Shown here one piece after another: positions 40,454 to 49,813 of a DNA stretch of 64,000 nt (positions are counted from its first letter, which is position 1; the number at the start of each line of letters is the position of its first letter). A program made the position numbers and the translations under genes. The stretch spans positions 496,001 to 560,000 of the forward strand of contig CAVZBZ010000002.1 of assembly GCA_963773665.1 (NCBI GenBank). The letters are read 5' to 3'. Below the pieces are notes generated by a model. That model was not told where the DNA came from, made no database searches, and saw only the letters and a list, made by a program, of their open reading frames with translations. This DNA is from DATJLY01 sp963773665 (GTDB taxonomy: Bacteria; Pseudomonadota; Alphaproteobacteria; ATCC43930; CGMCC-115725).

Positions 40454-41293
40454 TCACAAGTCGAGAAACGCGCGCACGTGGGCGATCTGATCTTCGGCCA
40501 TGAGGGCGGGCGCATGCCCCATGCCGGCAAATTCGACCAAGCGCGCGCGCGGGCCGCGCTCGGTCATGGCCCGCGCGTCCGCCGCCCGCAGAATGTCGGA
40601 GTCCGCGCCGCGCAGGACGAGGGTCGGCACCCTGATCGCGTCATAGGTCGCCCACAGATCGACGTCTTTCGGCTCGCCCTGCCGCAGCGCCGCGCCGATC
40701 AGCGGATCGTAGGCATAGCCCAACGTGCCGTCCGGTTTTAGGCGCGTGCTGATGCGGGCGAGATGGCGCCAGTCCGCGTCGCTCAAGGGGCCGAAGGGAG
40801 CAGCGACCCGGCGCAAATCCGCCTCGAGGGAGGATGCGCCGGCAAAGCTCGGATCGGTGCCGACATAGGTCGCAAGGCGGCGCAAGCCGTCGGCCGGGAT
40901 GAAGGCGCCGATGTCGTTGAGCACGAGGCGCCGGATCGGCGTCCCCGGCAGCGCCGCCAGGAACATGCCGACGATGCCGCCCATCGAGGTGCCGACCCAA
41001 TCGACCTCGTCCGCGCCCAATCGCGCGAGGAGCGCCGCGCACGCCGAGATGTAGGTCGGATAGGCATAGTCCTCGGCGCGGTCGAGCCATTGGCTGCGGC
41101 CGCGGCCCGGCATGTCCGGGCAAAACACGGACGCGCCGGCGGCCAGCGCCGCCGCGAGCCGGTCGAAATCGCGCCCATTCCGGGTAAGGCCATGGACGCA
41201 GACGACCGGGCGCCGCTCGGGTCCGGGCCATTCGACATAGGCCATGCGGAAGAAGCCGTGCGGCGAAAGGCAAAGCATTTCGCGCTCGATCAT
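40454..41293 (-). CDS. Alpha/beta hydrolase
   Basis: 279 residues from the ATG at 41293 (MIEREMLCLSPHGFFRMAYV). The HG motif is VVCVHGLTRNGRDFDRLAAA, followed by DMPGRGRSQWL, the nucleophile elbow WVGTSMGGIVGMF (Ser), the acid in LVLRGADSDILRA and the histidine in GMGHAPALM. No lid domain is obvious beyond a helical insert at about 130-180. It lies 12 bp ahead of the YheT-like gene, so the pair is probably cotranscribed. Substrate unknown; the closest functional types are esterases and lactonases. Confidence 0.83.
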   Translation of the reverse strand: MIEREMLCLSPHGFFRMAYVEWPGPERRPVVCVHGLTRNGRDFDRLAAALAAGASVFCPDMPGRGRSQWLDRAEDYAYPTYISACAALLARLGADEVDWVGTSMGGIVGMFLAALPGTPIRRLVLNDIGAFIPADGLRRLATYVGTDPSFAGASSLEADLRRVAAPFGPLSDADWRHLARISTRLKPDGTLGYAYDPLIGAALRQGEPKDVDLWATYDAIRVPTLVLRGADSDILRAADARAMTERGPRARLVEFAGMGHAPALMAEDQIAHVRAFLDL

Positions 41294-41387
41294 GCGCCGA
41301 ACATCGCGCAACGCGCAGGCCCGCGCAAGCGATTGCCGATGCACGGCGGCTAGGGTAAGAGCGGCGCGGGAGAAAGAGGCGCATTTC

Positions 41388-42533
41388 ATGCAAAAAGGTC
41401 CGCTTTCAGGCGTCGTCGTGGTCGATCTGTCGCGCATTCTCGCGGGGCCCTACTGCACCATGCTGATGGCCGAGCTGGGCGCGCGGGTGATCAAGGTCGA
41501 GCCGCCCGTCAAGGGCGACGACGCGCGCGAATACGGGCCGTTCCGCAACGGAAAATCGACCTATTTCGCCTCGGTCAACCGGGGCAAGGAGTCGATCGCG
41601 CTCGACCTCAAGGCAGAAAGTGACCGCGCCATTTTCGCGCGGCTCCTCGAAAGGGCCGACGTGCTGGTCGAAAATTTCCGGCCCGGCACCATGGAGAAGC
41701 TCGGTTACGGTTGGGAGACTCTGCACCCGAAATACCCGCGCCTCATCTACGCGGCAGCATCGGGCTTCGGCCATACCGGTCCCTACTCGAAGCATCCCGC
41801 CTACGACATGGTGGTGCAGGGATTGGGCGGGATCATGAGCATTACGGGATATCCCGGGGAGCCGCCCGCGCGGGTCGGCATGTCGATCGGCGATATCGGC
41901 GCCGGGCTCTATACCGCGATCGCGGTGAATGCGGCGCTCTTCCACCGCGAGCAAAGCGGGGAAGGCACCAAGATCGACATCGGCATGCTCGACTGCCAGA
42001 TCGCGCTCCTCGAAAACGCGGTGATGCGCTACACGGTGCTGGGCGAGGTGCCGGGTCCCTTGGGCGCGCGCCATCCGACGATCACGCCGTTCCAGGCCTT
42101 CGCCACCGGCAGCGGCAACATCATCATCGCCGCCGGGAACGACGGGCTTTTCCAGAAACTTTGCGCCGCGCTCGGGCGCAAGGACCTGGCCGAAAGCGCG
42201 CTCTACAAGAGCAACGATTTGCGCCTCCAGAACCAGCCGAATCTCCAGGACGAGCTCGAGCGGACGCTCAAGGAAAAGACCGCCGAAGACTGGATCGCGC
42301 TGCTCGAGGAGGCGGGCATTCCATGCGGGCCGATCAACGACGTGCCGCACGCGCTCGCCCATCCGCAGGTCAAGGCGCGCAACATGCTCATCACGGTCGA
42401 GGACAAGGACGGCCCGCTCAAGCTCGCCGGCAATCCGCTCAAATTCTCGTCGTTCGCCGACCCGCCGACGCGCGACCCCGCTCCCGAGCTCGACGCCAAC
42501 CGCGCCGCGCTGTTGCGCGAGCTGGGGCTTTAG
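41388..42533 (+). CDS. Family III CoA transferase (CaiB/BaiF)
   Basis: 381 residues from MQKGPLSGVVVVDLSRILAG. Hallmarks are GPYCTMLMAELGARVIKVEP, SVNRGKESIALDLK, LVENFRPGTMEKLGYGW, and the catalytic aspartate in HPAYDMVVQGLGGIM. The end region has HPQVKARNMLITVED. The ATG at 41388 has a GAAAGAGG ribosome binding site. Enzymes of this type move CoA between organic acids; acceptor and donor are not readable. The aldehyde dehydrogenase gene follows 34 bp downstream and may share its transcript. Confidence 0.9.
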   Translation: MQKGPLSGVVVVDLSRILAGPYCTMLMAELGARVIKVEPPVKGDDAREYGPFRNGKSTYFASVNRGKESIALDLKAESDRAIFARLLERADVLVENFRPGTMEKLGYGWETLHPKYPRLIYAAASGFGHTGPYSKHPAYDMVVQGLGGIMSITGYPGEPPARVGMSIGDIGAGLYTAIAVNAALFHREQSGEGTKIDIGMLDCQIALLENAVMRYTVLGEVPGPLGARHPTITPFQAFATGSGNIIIAAGNDGLFQKLCAALGRKDLAESALYKSNDLRLQNQPNLQDELERTLKEKTAEDWIALLEEAGIPCGPINDVPHALAHPQVKARNMLITVEDKDGPLKLAGNPLKFSSFADPPTRDPAPELDANRAALLRELGL

Positions 42534-42567
42534 GACCAAGCTCCGGCACCACCGAAGGGAGGACGCC

Positions 42568-44067
42568 ATGCTCGGCAATCGCCTCGAGCCCACGCTCGAT
42601 CCGCGCGCGCTCGCGCGCACGCTGTCCAACAAGCTGCTGATCGACGGCGCGATGGTGCCGTCGGTCTCGGGCAGGACATTTCCGGTGGTCGATCCGGCGA
42701 CGCAGGAGCAGATCGGCGAAGCTGCCGAGGGCAATGCGGCCGATGTCGATGTCGCCGTCAGGGCCGCGGCGCAGGCCCAGAAATCCTGGGCGAAGCTCGC
42801 TGCGCGCGAGCGCGGACGCATGGTCTATGAGTGCGGCCGGATTCTGGCCGACCATGTCGAGGAGCTGGCGCGGCTCATCACGCTCGAGACCGGCAAGGCG
42901 ATCCGTACGGAAAGCCGCGTCGAGGCCGGCGTGTTCGCCGATGTCCTGATCTTCTATGGCGGGCTCGGCTCGGAATTGAAGGGCGAGAGCGTGCCGTTCA
43001 AGCCCGGCACCATCACCATCACCCAGCGCGAGCCGGTGGGCGTCGTCGGCGCGATCATTCCATGGAACGTGCCGCTGCTCCTCATGGCGTTGAAGATCGC
43101 ACCGGCGATGGTCGCGGGAAATACCGTCGTCGTGAAATCGGCCGAGGAGGCGCCGCTCGCCGTGCTGCGCGCGTGCCAGGTGATGAACCAGGTGCTGCCG
43201 CCGGGCGTGCTCAATATTCTGTCGGGCGACGGACCCGGCTGCGGCGCGCCGCTCGTCGCGCACAAGGGCGTGCGCAAAGTGACCTTCACCGGCTCGGTCG
43301 AGACCGGAAAAATGGTCTATCAGAGTGCCGCCCAGAAACTCATGCCGGTGACGCTCGAGCTGGGCGGCAAGAGCCCGATGATCGTCATGGGCGACGCCGA
43401 TCTGGAGAAGGCGGTGGACGGCGCGGTCATCGGCATGCGCTTCACGCGCCAGGGCCAGAGCTGCACCGCCGCGAGCCGCATCTTCGTGCAGGAGGGCCTG
43501 CACGACGCCTTTGTCGCGCGCTTGAAGGCCAAGGTCGATGCGATGAAGATGGGCGATCCGCTCGACGAGGCGACCGACATCGGCGCGATCATCTCGAAGC
43601 AGCAGTTCGAGAAGGTGAAAGACTACATCCGCCTCGGCGAAGGGGCGCCGGGCGCGACGGCGCTGCGCTGCTCGGCCATGCCGAAGGACGCGCGCTTCGC
43701 CGAGGGCTATTTCGTGCAGCCCGTCATCTTCACCGGCATTCCCAACAGCCATCGCGTCGCGCGCGAGGAGATTTTCGGACCCGTCACCTGCGTCATCCGG
43801 TTCAAGGATTACGAGGACGCGATCGCGCAGGCGAACGACACCGAATACGGGCTCGCCGCGACGATCTGGACGCGCGACCTCAAGACCGCGCTCGACGCGA
43901 CGCAGCGGCTCGAAGCCGGGCTCGTGCAGGTGAACCAGAACATGGTCGTGCAGGCCAACATGTCCTATGGCGGCATGAAGCAGTCCGGCCTCGGCAGGGA
44001 AGCCTCGCTCGAAGCGATGCTCGAACATTTCACGCTGAAGAAGACGATCATCGTCAATCTCAACTAG
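42568..44067 (+). CDS. NAD(P)-dependent aldehyde dehydrogenase
   Basis: 499 residues of the ALDH superfamily. The cofactor loop GAIIPWNVPLLLMALKIAPA, GNTVVVKSAEEAPLAVL, and TFTGSVETGK are present; the general base glutamate is in VTLELGGKSPMIVM and the catalytic cysteine in RQGQSCTAASRIFVQEG. The end shows QVNQNMVVQANMSYGGMKQS. Substrate class is unclear; betaine-aldehyde, vanillin-like or succinate-semialdehyde enzymes share this pattern. It follows the CoA transferase at 34 bp, suggesting joint breakdown of an acid/aldehyde. Confidence 0.9.
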   Translation: MLGNRLEPTLDPRALARTLSNKLLIDGAMVPSVSGRTFPVVDPATQEQIGEAAEGNAADVDVAVRAAAQAQKSWAKLAARERGRMVYECGRILADHVEELARLITLETGKAIRTESRVEAGVFADVLIFYGGLGSELKGESVPFKPGTITITQREPVGVVGAIIPWNVPLLLMALKIAPAMVAGNTVVVKSAEEAPLAVLRACQVMNQVLPPGVLNILSGDGPGCGAPLVAHKGVRKVTFTGSVETGKMVYQSAAQKLMPVTLELGGKSPMIVMGDADLEKAVDGAVIGMRFTRQGQSCTAASRIFVQEGLHDAFVARLKAKVDAMKMGDPLDEATDIGAIISKQQFEKVKDYIRLGEGAPGATALRCSAMPKDARFAEGYFVQPVIFTGIPNSHRVAREEIFGPVTCVIRFKDYEDAIAQANDTEYGLAATIWTRDLKTALDATQRLEAGLVQVNQNMVVQANMSYGGMKQSGLGREASLEAMLEHFTLKKTIIVNLN

Positions 44068-44090
44068 CGTTGGCCGCGGTGAACGCACCT

Positions 44091-44176
44091 TCCCCCTCAC
44101 CCTGCCCTCTCCCCGGTGGGGAGAGGGTTCCTTCATACTCCCTCTCCCCTCTGGGGAGAGGGTTGGGGTGAGGGGG
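44091..44176. repeat. Double palindrome repeat, CCCTCTCCCC type
   Basis: Two palindromes follow one another: CCCTCTCCCC-GG-TGGGGAGAGGG (44105-44127) and a second with the same arms (44140-44162). They are enclosed by a third inverted pair, CCCCTCACCC (44093-44102) and GGGTGAGGGG (44166-44175). The layout is a multi-hairpin intergenic repeat. It ends two bases before the acylase start codon, so any hairpin would include the ribosome binding region. Confidence 0.85.
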
Positions 44177-44177
44177 C

Positions 44178-46511
44178 ATGGTGCGGCGTCTCCTGACGAG
44201 AATTTTCCTCGCGCTGGTTCTCCTCCTTGCGGTCGGCCTCGGCGCAACGGCGCTGTGGCTCAGGTCGTCGTTGCCGCAGACGGACGGCACGCTCGCGCTC
44301 GGCGGGCTCGAAAAATCGGTGCGAATAAGCCGCGACGCGCACGGCATTCCGACGATCCGCGCCGCAAGCGAGCACGACGCCGATTTCGCGCTGGGCTTTC
44401 TCCACGCGCAGGAGCGGCTGTTCGCGATGGACATGATGCGGCGCTATGGCGCCGGGCGGCTGTCCGAAGTGCTGGGCGCGCGCACGCTCGGCATCGACCG
44501 CACCCTGCGCACGCTCGGGCTTTACCGCGCCGCCGAGGCGCAGTTCGCCGTGCTTTCGCCCGAAGTGCAGGCGGCGCTCACTGCCTATGCCGACGGCGTC
44601 AATGCCTTCATCGCGACGCGGCACGGCGCGCTGCCGCCCGAATATTATCTGATCGGCGCGCGGCCTGAGCCGTGGCACCCCGCGGATTCGCTGGTCTGGG
44701 GCAAGATCATGGACCTTCAGCTCACCGGCAATTTCCGCGGCGAGCTTTTGCGCGCGCGGGTGCTGACGCGGCTTTCGCCCGAGGAGCTGAACGTGCTCTA
44801 TCCGCAATATCCCAAGGATGCGCCGGTGGCACTCGGCAGCGAGCGGACGATGCTCGAGGGGCTGCCGTTGGATCGCCTCTATGCCGCGCTGCCGCCCGGC
44901 ATCGGGCCCGAGCGCGCGTCGAACGAGTGGGTGGTGGACGGCGCGCATTCGCAATCGGGCAAGCCGCTTCTCGCCAACGATCCGCATCTCGATTTTTCGG
45001 CGCCCGGCGTCTGGTATCTCGCGCGGATCGAGTTGCCGGGCCTCAGCCTTGCCGGCGTCACGGCGCCGGTCACGCCGTTCCTTCTCGTCGGCCACAGCGA
45101 CCGCATCGCCTGGGGCTTCTCCACCACGGGCAGCGACGTCGAGGATTTGTTCGTCGAGAAACCCGATCCGTCGGACCCGTCGCGCTATCTGGCACCCGGC
45201 GGCTCGCGCCCCTTCGAGGTCCGGCAGGAGCGGATCTTGGTAAAGGGCGGCGAGCCGGTGACGCTTACCGTGCGTGCGACGCGGCACGGGCCGGTGATCT
45301 CCGATCTCGCAGGATATGCCGAGGGCGGCGACATGCTGGCGCTCGAGGCGACCTGGCTTGCGGCCGACGACCGGACGCCCGATGCGATCTGGCAGATGGC
45401 GCGCGCGCGCGACTGGGACGGGTTTCGCCATGCCCTCGAAAACTGGGCAGCGCCGCAGCAAAACATCGTCTATGCCGATGTCGACGGGAATATCGGCTTT
45501 GTCGCGCCGGCGCGCATTCCGATCCGCGCCTCGGGCGACGGCTGGCTGCCGGCGCCGGGCTGGGACGATACGCACGACTGGACCGGCGCCGTTCCGTTCG
45601 ACGGGCTGCCTGCCGCATCCAACCCTGAGGGCGGACGTTTCGTCACCGCCAACAACAAGATCGTGCCCGACGATTATCCCTATTTCCTGACGCGCGATTG
45701 GGAGCTGCCCTATCGCGCCGAGCGCATCGACGCGCTGCTCGACGCCGCGCCGCGCCAATCGCCCGACGCGAGCGCTTCAATCCAGGCGGATGATTTTTCG
45801 CTCATGGCGCAAAAGCTGCTGCCGTTGATGCTGGATGCGGTGCCGGGGAGCGATGCGGCCCGCGCCGCGCTTGACCGGTTGAGGCGCTGGGACCGGCGCA
45901 TGGATCGGCAAAAACCCGAGCCGCTCATCTTCGTCGCGTGGCTGCGCGAGCTCGATCGCGCGCTCTTCGCCGAGCGGCTCGGCCCTTATTTTTCCGCCTA
46001 TTGGCGGCTCCGGCCCGATGTCCTGCAAAGCATCCTCACCGACCATCGCGACTGGTGCGGCTCCGGCGGCGATTGCGGCCCCGCGCTTGCGCAATCGCTC
46101 GACCGCGCGCTTGCCTGGGTCAGCGACCGCTATGGCGCCGACATCGGCGCCTGGCGCTGGGGCGAGGCGCACGAGGCCGCGTTCGCAAGCCCGGTCTGGT
46201 CGCACATTCCGCTGCTCGGAAGCTGGTTCGATGCCTCGCTGCCGGCCGACGGCGGCGAGGACACGGTCAATGCCGGCGAAATGGACATATCCTCAGACAC
46301 CGCGCCTTTTCTCGACCGGCACGGGCCGACGCTGCGCATGATCGTCGATATGGCGGCGCCCGGCCGCGCGCGCTTCATGATCGCGCCCGGCCAGTCCGGC
46401 AATCCGCTGTCGCCGCATTGGGGCGATCTCGCCGAGCCGTGGCGCGACGTCCTATCGCTCACGTTCGACGACGACGACAGCGGCGGCGTTCTCGTCCTGG
46501 CGCCGCGGTGA
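44178..46511 (+). CDS. Penicillin-acylase family Ntn-hydrolase
   Basis: 777-residue precursor. A hydrophobic N-terminus (IFLALVLLLAVGLGATALWL) exports or anchors it. The alpha-chain part has RDAHGIPTIRAASEHDADFALGFLHAQ and DMMRRYGAGRLSEVLG. Autocleavage is expected before Ser248 in ERASNEWVVDG; that serine becomes the N-terminal nucleophile. Downstream are GKPLLANDPHLDFSAPGVWY, GHSDRIAWGFSTTGSDVEDL and the conserved NIVYADVDGNIGFVAPARIP. Relatives cleave penicillins or acyl-homoserine lactones; the substrate here is unknown. It overlaps the threonine dehydratase start by four bases. Confidence 0.9.
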   Translation: MVRRLLTRIFLALVLLLAVGLGATALWLRSSLPQTDGTLALGGLEKSVRISRDAHGIPTIRAASEHDADFALGFLHAQERLFAMDMMRRYGAGRLSEVLGARTLGIDRTLRTLGLYRAAEAQFAVLSPEVQAALTAYADGVNAFIATRHGALPPEYYLIGARPEPWHPADSLVWGKIMDLQLTGNFRGELLRARVLTRLSPEELNVLYPQYPKDAPVALGSERTMLEGLPLDRLYAALPPGIGPERASNEWVVDGAHSQSGKPLLANDPHLDFSAPGVWYLARIELPGLSLAGVTAPVTPFLLVGHSDRIAWGFSTTGSDVEDLFVEKPDPSDPSRYLAPGGSRPFEVRQERILVKGGEPVTLTVRATRHGPVISDLAGYAEGGDMLALEATWLAADDRTPDAIWQMARARDWDGFRHALENWAAPQQNIVYADVDGNIGFVAPARIPIRASGDGWLPAPGWDDTHDWTGAVPFDGLPAASNPEGGRFVTANNKIVPDDYPYFLTRDWELPYRAERIDALLDAAPRQSPDASASIQADDFSLMAQKLLPLMLDAVPGSDAARAALDRLRRWDRRMDRQKPEPLIFVAWLRELDRALFAERLGPYFSAYWRLRPDVLQSILTDHRDWCGSGGDCGPALAQSLDRALAWVSDRYGADIGAWRWGEAHEAAFASPVWSHIPLLGSWFDASLPADGGEDTVNAGEMDISSDTAPFLDRHGPTLRMIVDMAAPGRARFMIAPGQSGNPLSPHWGDLAEPWRDVLSLTFDDDDSGGVLVLAPR

Positions 46512-47752
46512 GCGCGCGCCGGCTTGCCGTGGCCTTCGCCGATATCGAAGCGGCGGCGGCTTCGATCCGCGGTGCGGTGCTGCGGACGCCGTCCCTTCCC
46601 TCGCCCGCGCTTTCCGCCATCGCCGGTACCGAAGTCGTGCTGAAACTCGAGACGCAGCATCCGACCGGCTCGTTCAAGGAGCGCGGCGCGCTCGCCAAAC
46701 TCCTGAGCCTCGGCGCGCGCGAGCGGCGCGCCGGCGTCATCGCCATGTCGGCCGGCAACCACGCACAGGGCGTGGCCTATCACGCGCGGCGTCTCAAAAT
46801 TCCGGCGACCATCGTCATGCCGGCCGACACGCCCTTCACCAAGGTCGAGCGCACCGAGCGATATGGCGCGCGCGTCATCCTGGCCGGCGCAGGATTGGCC
46901 GAGACGCGGCGCGCCGCCGAGGCGCTCGCGGCGAAGCAGCGATTGACGATGATCCATCCCTACGACGACGCGACGGTCATCGCCGGCCAGGGCACGGTCG
47001 GGCTCGAGATGCTGCGCGATGCGCCCGGTCTCGACGCGCTTATCGTTCCGGTGGGCGGCGGCGGGCTCATGTCCGGGATCGCGGTCGCATACCGCGCGCT
47101 CGCGCCCAAGACTGCGCTTTTCGGCGTCGAGTGCGAAGGCTACGCGTCGATGCTGCATGCGCTGGGCCGCGGCCCCGCGCCCACGGGCGGTGCTACGCTC
47201 GCGGAGGGCATCGCCGTCAAGGAGCCGGGAAAACTCACCCGCCGCATCATCAAGGCGCTCGTCGACGACATCCTGGTCGCGGACGAGAATGCCATCGAGC
47301 GCGCCGTGGCGCTGCTGCTCGATGTGCAACATCTTGCCGTCGAGGGCGCAGGCGCGGCACCCCTTGCGGCGCTCGTCGCGAACCGGCGGCGCTTTCGCGG
47401 CAAGCGCGTCGGGCTCGTCATATCGGGCGGCAACATCGACGCGCGGCTCCTCGCCTCGATCGTGCAGCGCGATCTTGCGCGCCAGGGGCGCCTGGTGCGG
47501 CTCAGGGTCGAGCTCAGCGACGCGCCGGGCGCGCTCGCCCGCGTCGCGCGCATCATCGGCGAGCGCGGCGGCAACATCGTCGAGATCTATCACCAGCGCC
47601 TGTTCTTCGACGTGCCGGTGAAGATGGCCGAAGTCGATGTCATGGTCGAGACGCGGAACGCAAAGCACGTCGGCGAGATCGTCGCGGCGCTGACGGCGAG
47701 CGGCCTGCCGGCGCGCCTTCTTTCCAGCACCGCGCTTGCGGCGAAGGACTAG
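46508..47752 (+). CDS. ilvA: Threonine dehydratase with C-terminal ACT-like domain
   Basis: PLP enzyme deaminating threonine or serine, 414 residues. The start is GTG at 46508, overlapping the acylase stop (GTGA). The PLP lysine is in TGSFKERGALAKLL, the phosphate loop in VPVGGGGLMSGIAVA, with MSAGNHAQGVAYHARRL between. The C-terminal 80 residues form an ACT-like domain: VELSDAPGALARVARIIGE and NIVEIYHQRLFF. Domain size fits the shorter, one-ACT type of ilvA/tdcB rather than the long two-ACT IlvA. Its end overlaps convergent ku by four bases. Confidence 0.92.
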   Translation: MSARRLAVAFADIEAAAASIRGAVLRTPSLPSPALSAIAGTEVVLKLETQHPTGSFKERGALAKLLSLGARERRAGVIAMSAGNHAQGVAYHARRLKIPATIVMPADTPFTKVERTERYGARVILAGAGLAETRRAAEALAAKQRLTMIHPYDDATVIAGQGTVGLEMLRDAPGLDALIVPVGGGGLMSGIAVAYRALAPKTALFGVECEGYASMLHALGRGPAPTGGATLAEGIAVKEPGKLTRRIIKALVDDILVADENAIERAVALLLDVQHLAVEGAGAAPLAALVANRRRFRGKRVGLVISGGNIDARLLASIVQRDLARQGRLVRLRVELSDAPGALARVARIIGERGGNIVEIYHQRLFFDVPVKMAEVDVMVETRNAKHVGEIVAALTASGLPARLLSSTALAAKD

Positions 47753-48633
47753 GAGGCGCGGCGCTTCCTTGGCTTGCGGCCGGCATAGGCGCGCTCGGCG
47801 GGAGGCTTGCGGGATGCTACGCTGCCGCGCGTGCCTGCCGGCTGCTCGCCACCCTCGGCTGCCATGCTCTTGCGCAGCGCGTCCATCAGGTTGACGACAT
47901 TGCTCGGCCGCGCCTCGGCATGCGGGATCACCGGCTTCTCGCCCTTGATCTTTTGCGCGACGAGCTGGCGCAGCGCTTCCTGATAGCGGTCGCCGGTCAG
48001 CTCCGCGGGATCGAAGCGGCCCGATTTTTGCGCGATGATGTGCTTCGCCATCGCCACCATGTCCTTGTCGAGCTTGCCCTTGCCGACGTCCTCGAAATAC
48101 TCGGCTGCCTCGCGCACCTCCTCGATGGCGCGCAGGGTCAGCATCAGCATGCCCTCGTTGTAGGGCTCGACCAGGACAGGGTGCTCGCGTTGCGTCAGCA
48201 CAACGCGGCCGATCCCGGCCTTGCCGGTCTCCACCATGGCCTCGCGCAGCACGCGGAACGTCTCGTCCGCCATCTTCCCGTCAGGGCCGAGATAATATGC
48301 CGCGTCGAAATAGACCGGCTCGACCTCGTCGCGCTTGACGAAGCGGACGAGATCGATCGTCTTCGAGGACTCGATCTGGATTTCGTCGAGCTCCTGCTGC
48401 GGGACGACGACGTATCGTCCCTTCTCGAACTCATAGCCGCGGACGAGCTCGCTGCGCGGGATCTCCTCCTCGGTTTCCGGATCGACGGTGCGCGACTGGA
48501 TGCGATTATGGGTCTTGGGATTGAGAAGATGGAAGTTCACGCGTTCGCGGGTCGAGGTTGCGGGCGCAAGATGCACCGGACAGGACACGAGCGACAGCTT
48601 GAGAAACCCCTTCCAGGAATAGCGGGCCGCCAT
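47749..48633 (-). CDS. ku: Ku protein (NHEJ)
   Basis: Bacterial Ku, 294 residues, which forms a ring on DNA ends for non-homologous end joining with LigD. It starts MAARYSWKGFLKLSLVSCPV and holds VNFHLLNPKTHNRIQSRTVD, the GYEFEKGRYVVVPQQEL block and RVVLTQREHPVLVEPYNEGM. The C-terminal tail (SRKPPAERAYAGRKPRKRRAS) is strongly basic, as in the Ku versions that contact DNA or LigD. No ligD gene is in the window. It is head-to-head with the DUF72 gene, starts about 1 bp apart. Confidence 0.93.
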   Translation of the reverse strand: MAARYSWKGFLKLSLVSCPVHLAPATSTRERVNFHLLNPKTHNRIQSRTVDPETEEEIPRSELVRGYEFEKGRYVVVPQQELDEIQIESSKTIDLVRFVKRDEVEPVYFDAAYYLGPDGKMADETFRVLREAMVETGKAGIGRVVLTQREHPVLVEPYNEGMLMLTLRAIEEVREAAEYFEDVGKGKLDKDMVAMAKHIIAQKSGRFDPAELTGDRYQEALRQLVAQKIKGEKPVIPHAEARPSNVVNLMDALRKSMAAEGGEQPAGTRGSVASRKPPAERAYAGRKPRKRRAS

Positions 48634-48634
48634 A

Positions 48635-49624
48635 ATGCAACTCCAGGTCGAGAACCGCCGGCGGGCGGCATCAAGCTTGGCTAACGGGAAGCGGGGGCGG
48701 GTCGTGCCGAAGCGCGGCGCTGCGCCGGGAAAGGTGCGGATCGGCGTTTCCGGCTGGCGCTATGCGCGCTGGCGCAAGCGCTTTTATCCCGCCGACCTGC
48801 CGCAGACGCAGGAGCTCGCTTACATGTCCCGGCGCATGACCAGCATCGAAATCAACGGCACGTTCTATTCGCTGCAGCGGCCGGAAAACTTTGTCCGCTG
48901 GGCGCAAGAGACGCCGGAAGATTTCCGGTTCTCGCTCAAGGCGCCGCGCTTCATCACTCATATCCGGCGCCTCAAGGAGGTCGAGACGCCGCTTGCCAAT
49001 TTCTTCGCCTCCGGGCTCCTGCGTCTCGAAGCGAAGCTTGGCCCCGTGCTGTGGCAGTTTCCGCCCAATTTCCGCTACGACCGCGAGCGCTTCGCGCGGT
49101 TTCTGGCGCTCCTGCCGCATGACGCGGAGGAAGCGGCGGCGCTCGCCCGCCGCCACGACCGGCACGTGTCGGGCCGCGCCTCGACGCAGGTCGAGCGCAA
49201 CCGCCCGATCCGGCACGCGGTCGAGATCCGGCACGAGAGCCATGCCGTGCCGGACTTCGTCCGGCTGCTGCGCGCCCACCGGGTGGCACTCGTGTGCGCC
49301 GACTCGGTCGAATGGCCATGCCTCATGGATGTCACAGCCGATTTCGTCTATTGCCGCCTGCACGGCTCGGAAGAGCTTTATGCAAGCGGCTATGACGACG
49401 CGGCGCTCGAGATCTGGGCCGACCGGGTCGCGGCTTGGGCGCGGGGTGGCGAGCCGGCCGACGCCAAGCGCGTCATCGACCGGCCGGCGCCGAAGCGCGC
49501 ACGGCGCGATGTGTTCGTCTATTTCGACAACGACGCCAAGGTGCGCGCGCCGCACGACGCGGAGGCCCTCATCCGGCGCGTAGCCGGGCGTCTTGCGCCA
49601 AGGCGGACGCCAAAGGCGGCGTGA
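48635..49624 (+). CDS. DUF72-family protein
   Basis: 329 residues if the ATG at 48635 is used. The conserved core starts VRIGVSGWRYARWRKRFYPA, with EINGTFYSLQRPENFVRWAQ, FRFSLKAPRFITHIRRLKEV, GPVLWQFPPNF and DFVYCRLHGSEELY. The family has a TIM-barrel fold and unknown function, possibly nuclease-related. A GTG at 48704 (MPKRGAAPGKVRIG when read as a start) is preceded by a G-rich ribosome binding region and would leave 70 bp between it and divergent ku; I think that is a real alternative start. DUF72 genes often lie beside ku/ligD in other genomes, so a repair link is plausible. Confidence 0.85.
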   Translation: MQLQVENRRRAASSLANGKRGRVVPKRGAAPGKVRIGVSGWRYARWRKRFYPADLPQTQELAYMSRRMTSIEINGTFYSLQRPENFVRWAQETPEDFRFSLKAPRFITHIRRLKEVETPLANFFASGLLRLEAKLGPVLWQFPPNFRYDRERFARFLALLPHDAEEAAALARRHDRHVSGRASTQVERNRPIRHAVEIRHESHAVPDFVRLLRAHRVALVCADSVEWPCLMDVTADFVYCRLHGSEELYASGYDDAALEIWADRVAAWARGGEPADAKRVIDRPAPKRARRDVFVYFDNDAKVRAPHDAEALIRRVAGRLAPRRTPKAA

Positions 49625-49813
49625 CGATCGGTCGCATGACGTGCCCCGCCCTTCAGCCGCAGCGCGCAATTCCTCAAGCGCCGCTCGCGGCAAACGGGAA
49701 GAAGGCCCGCCCGTCCAATCGTGAGGGAAGAAGACTCCACCTTTAGCCGTTCTTCACCAGACGCGCGACCCACGCACCTTGATCCCAGGCACAATCTCGC
49801 GAGAACGGATCAG

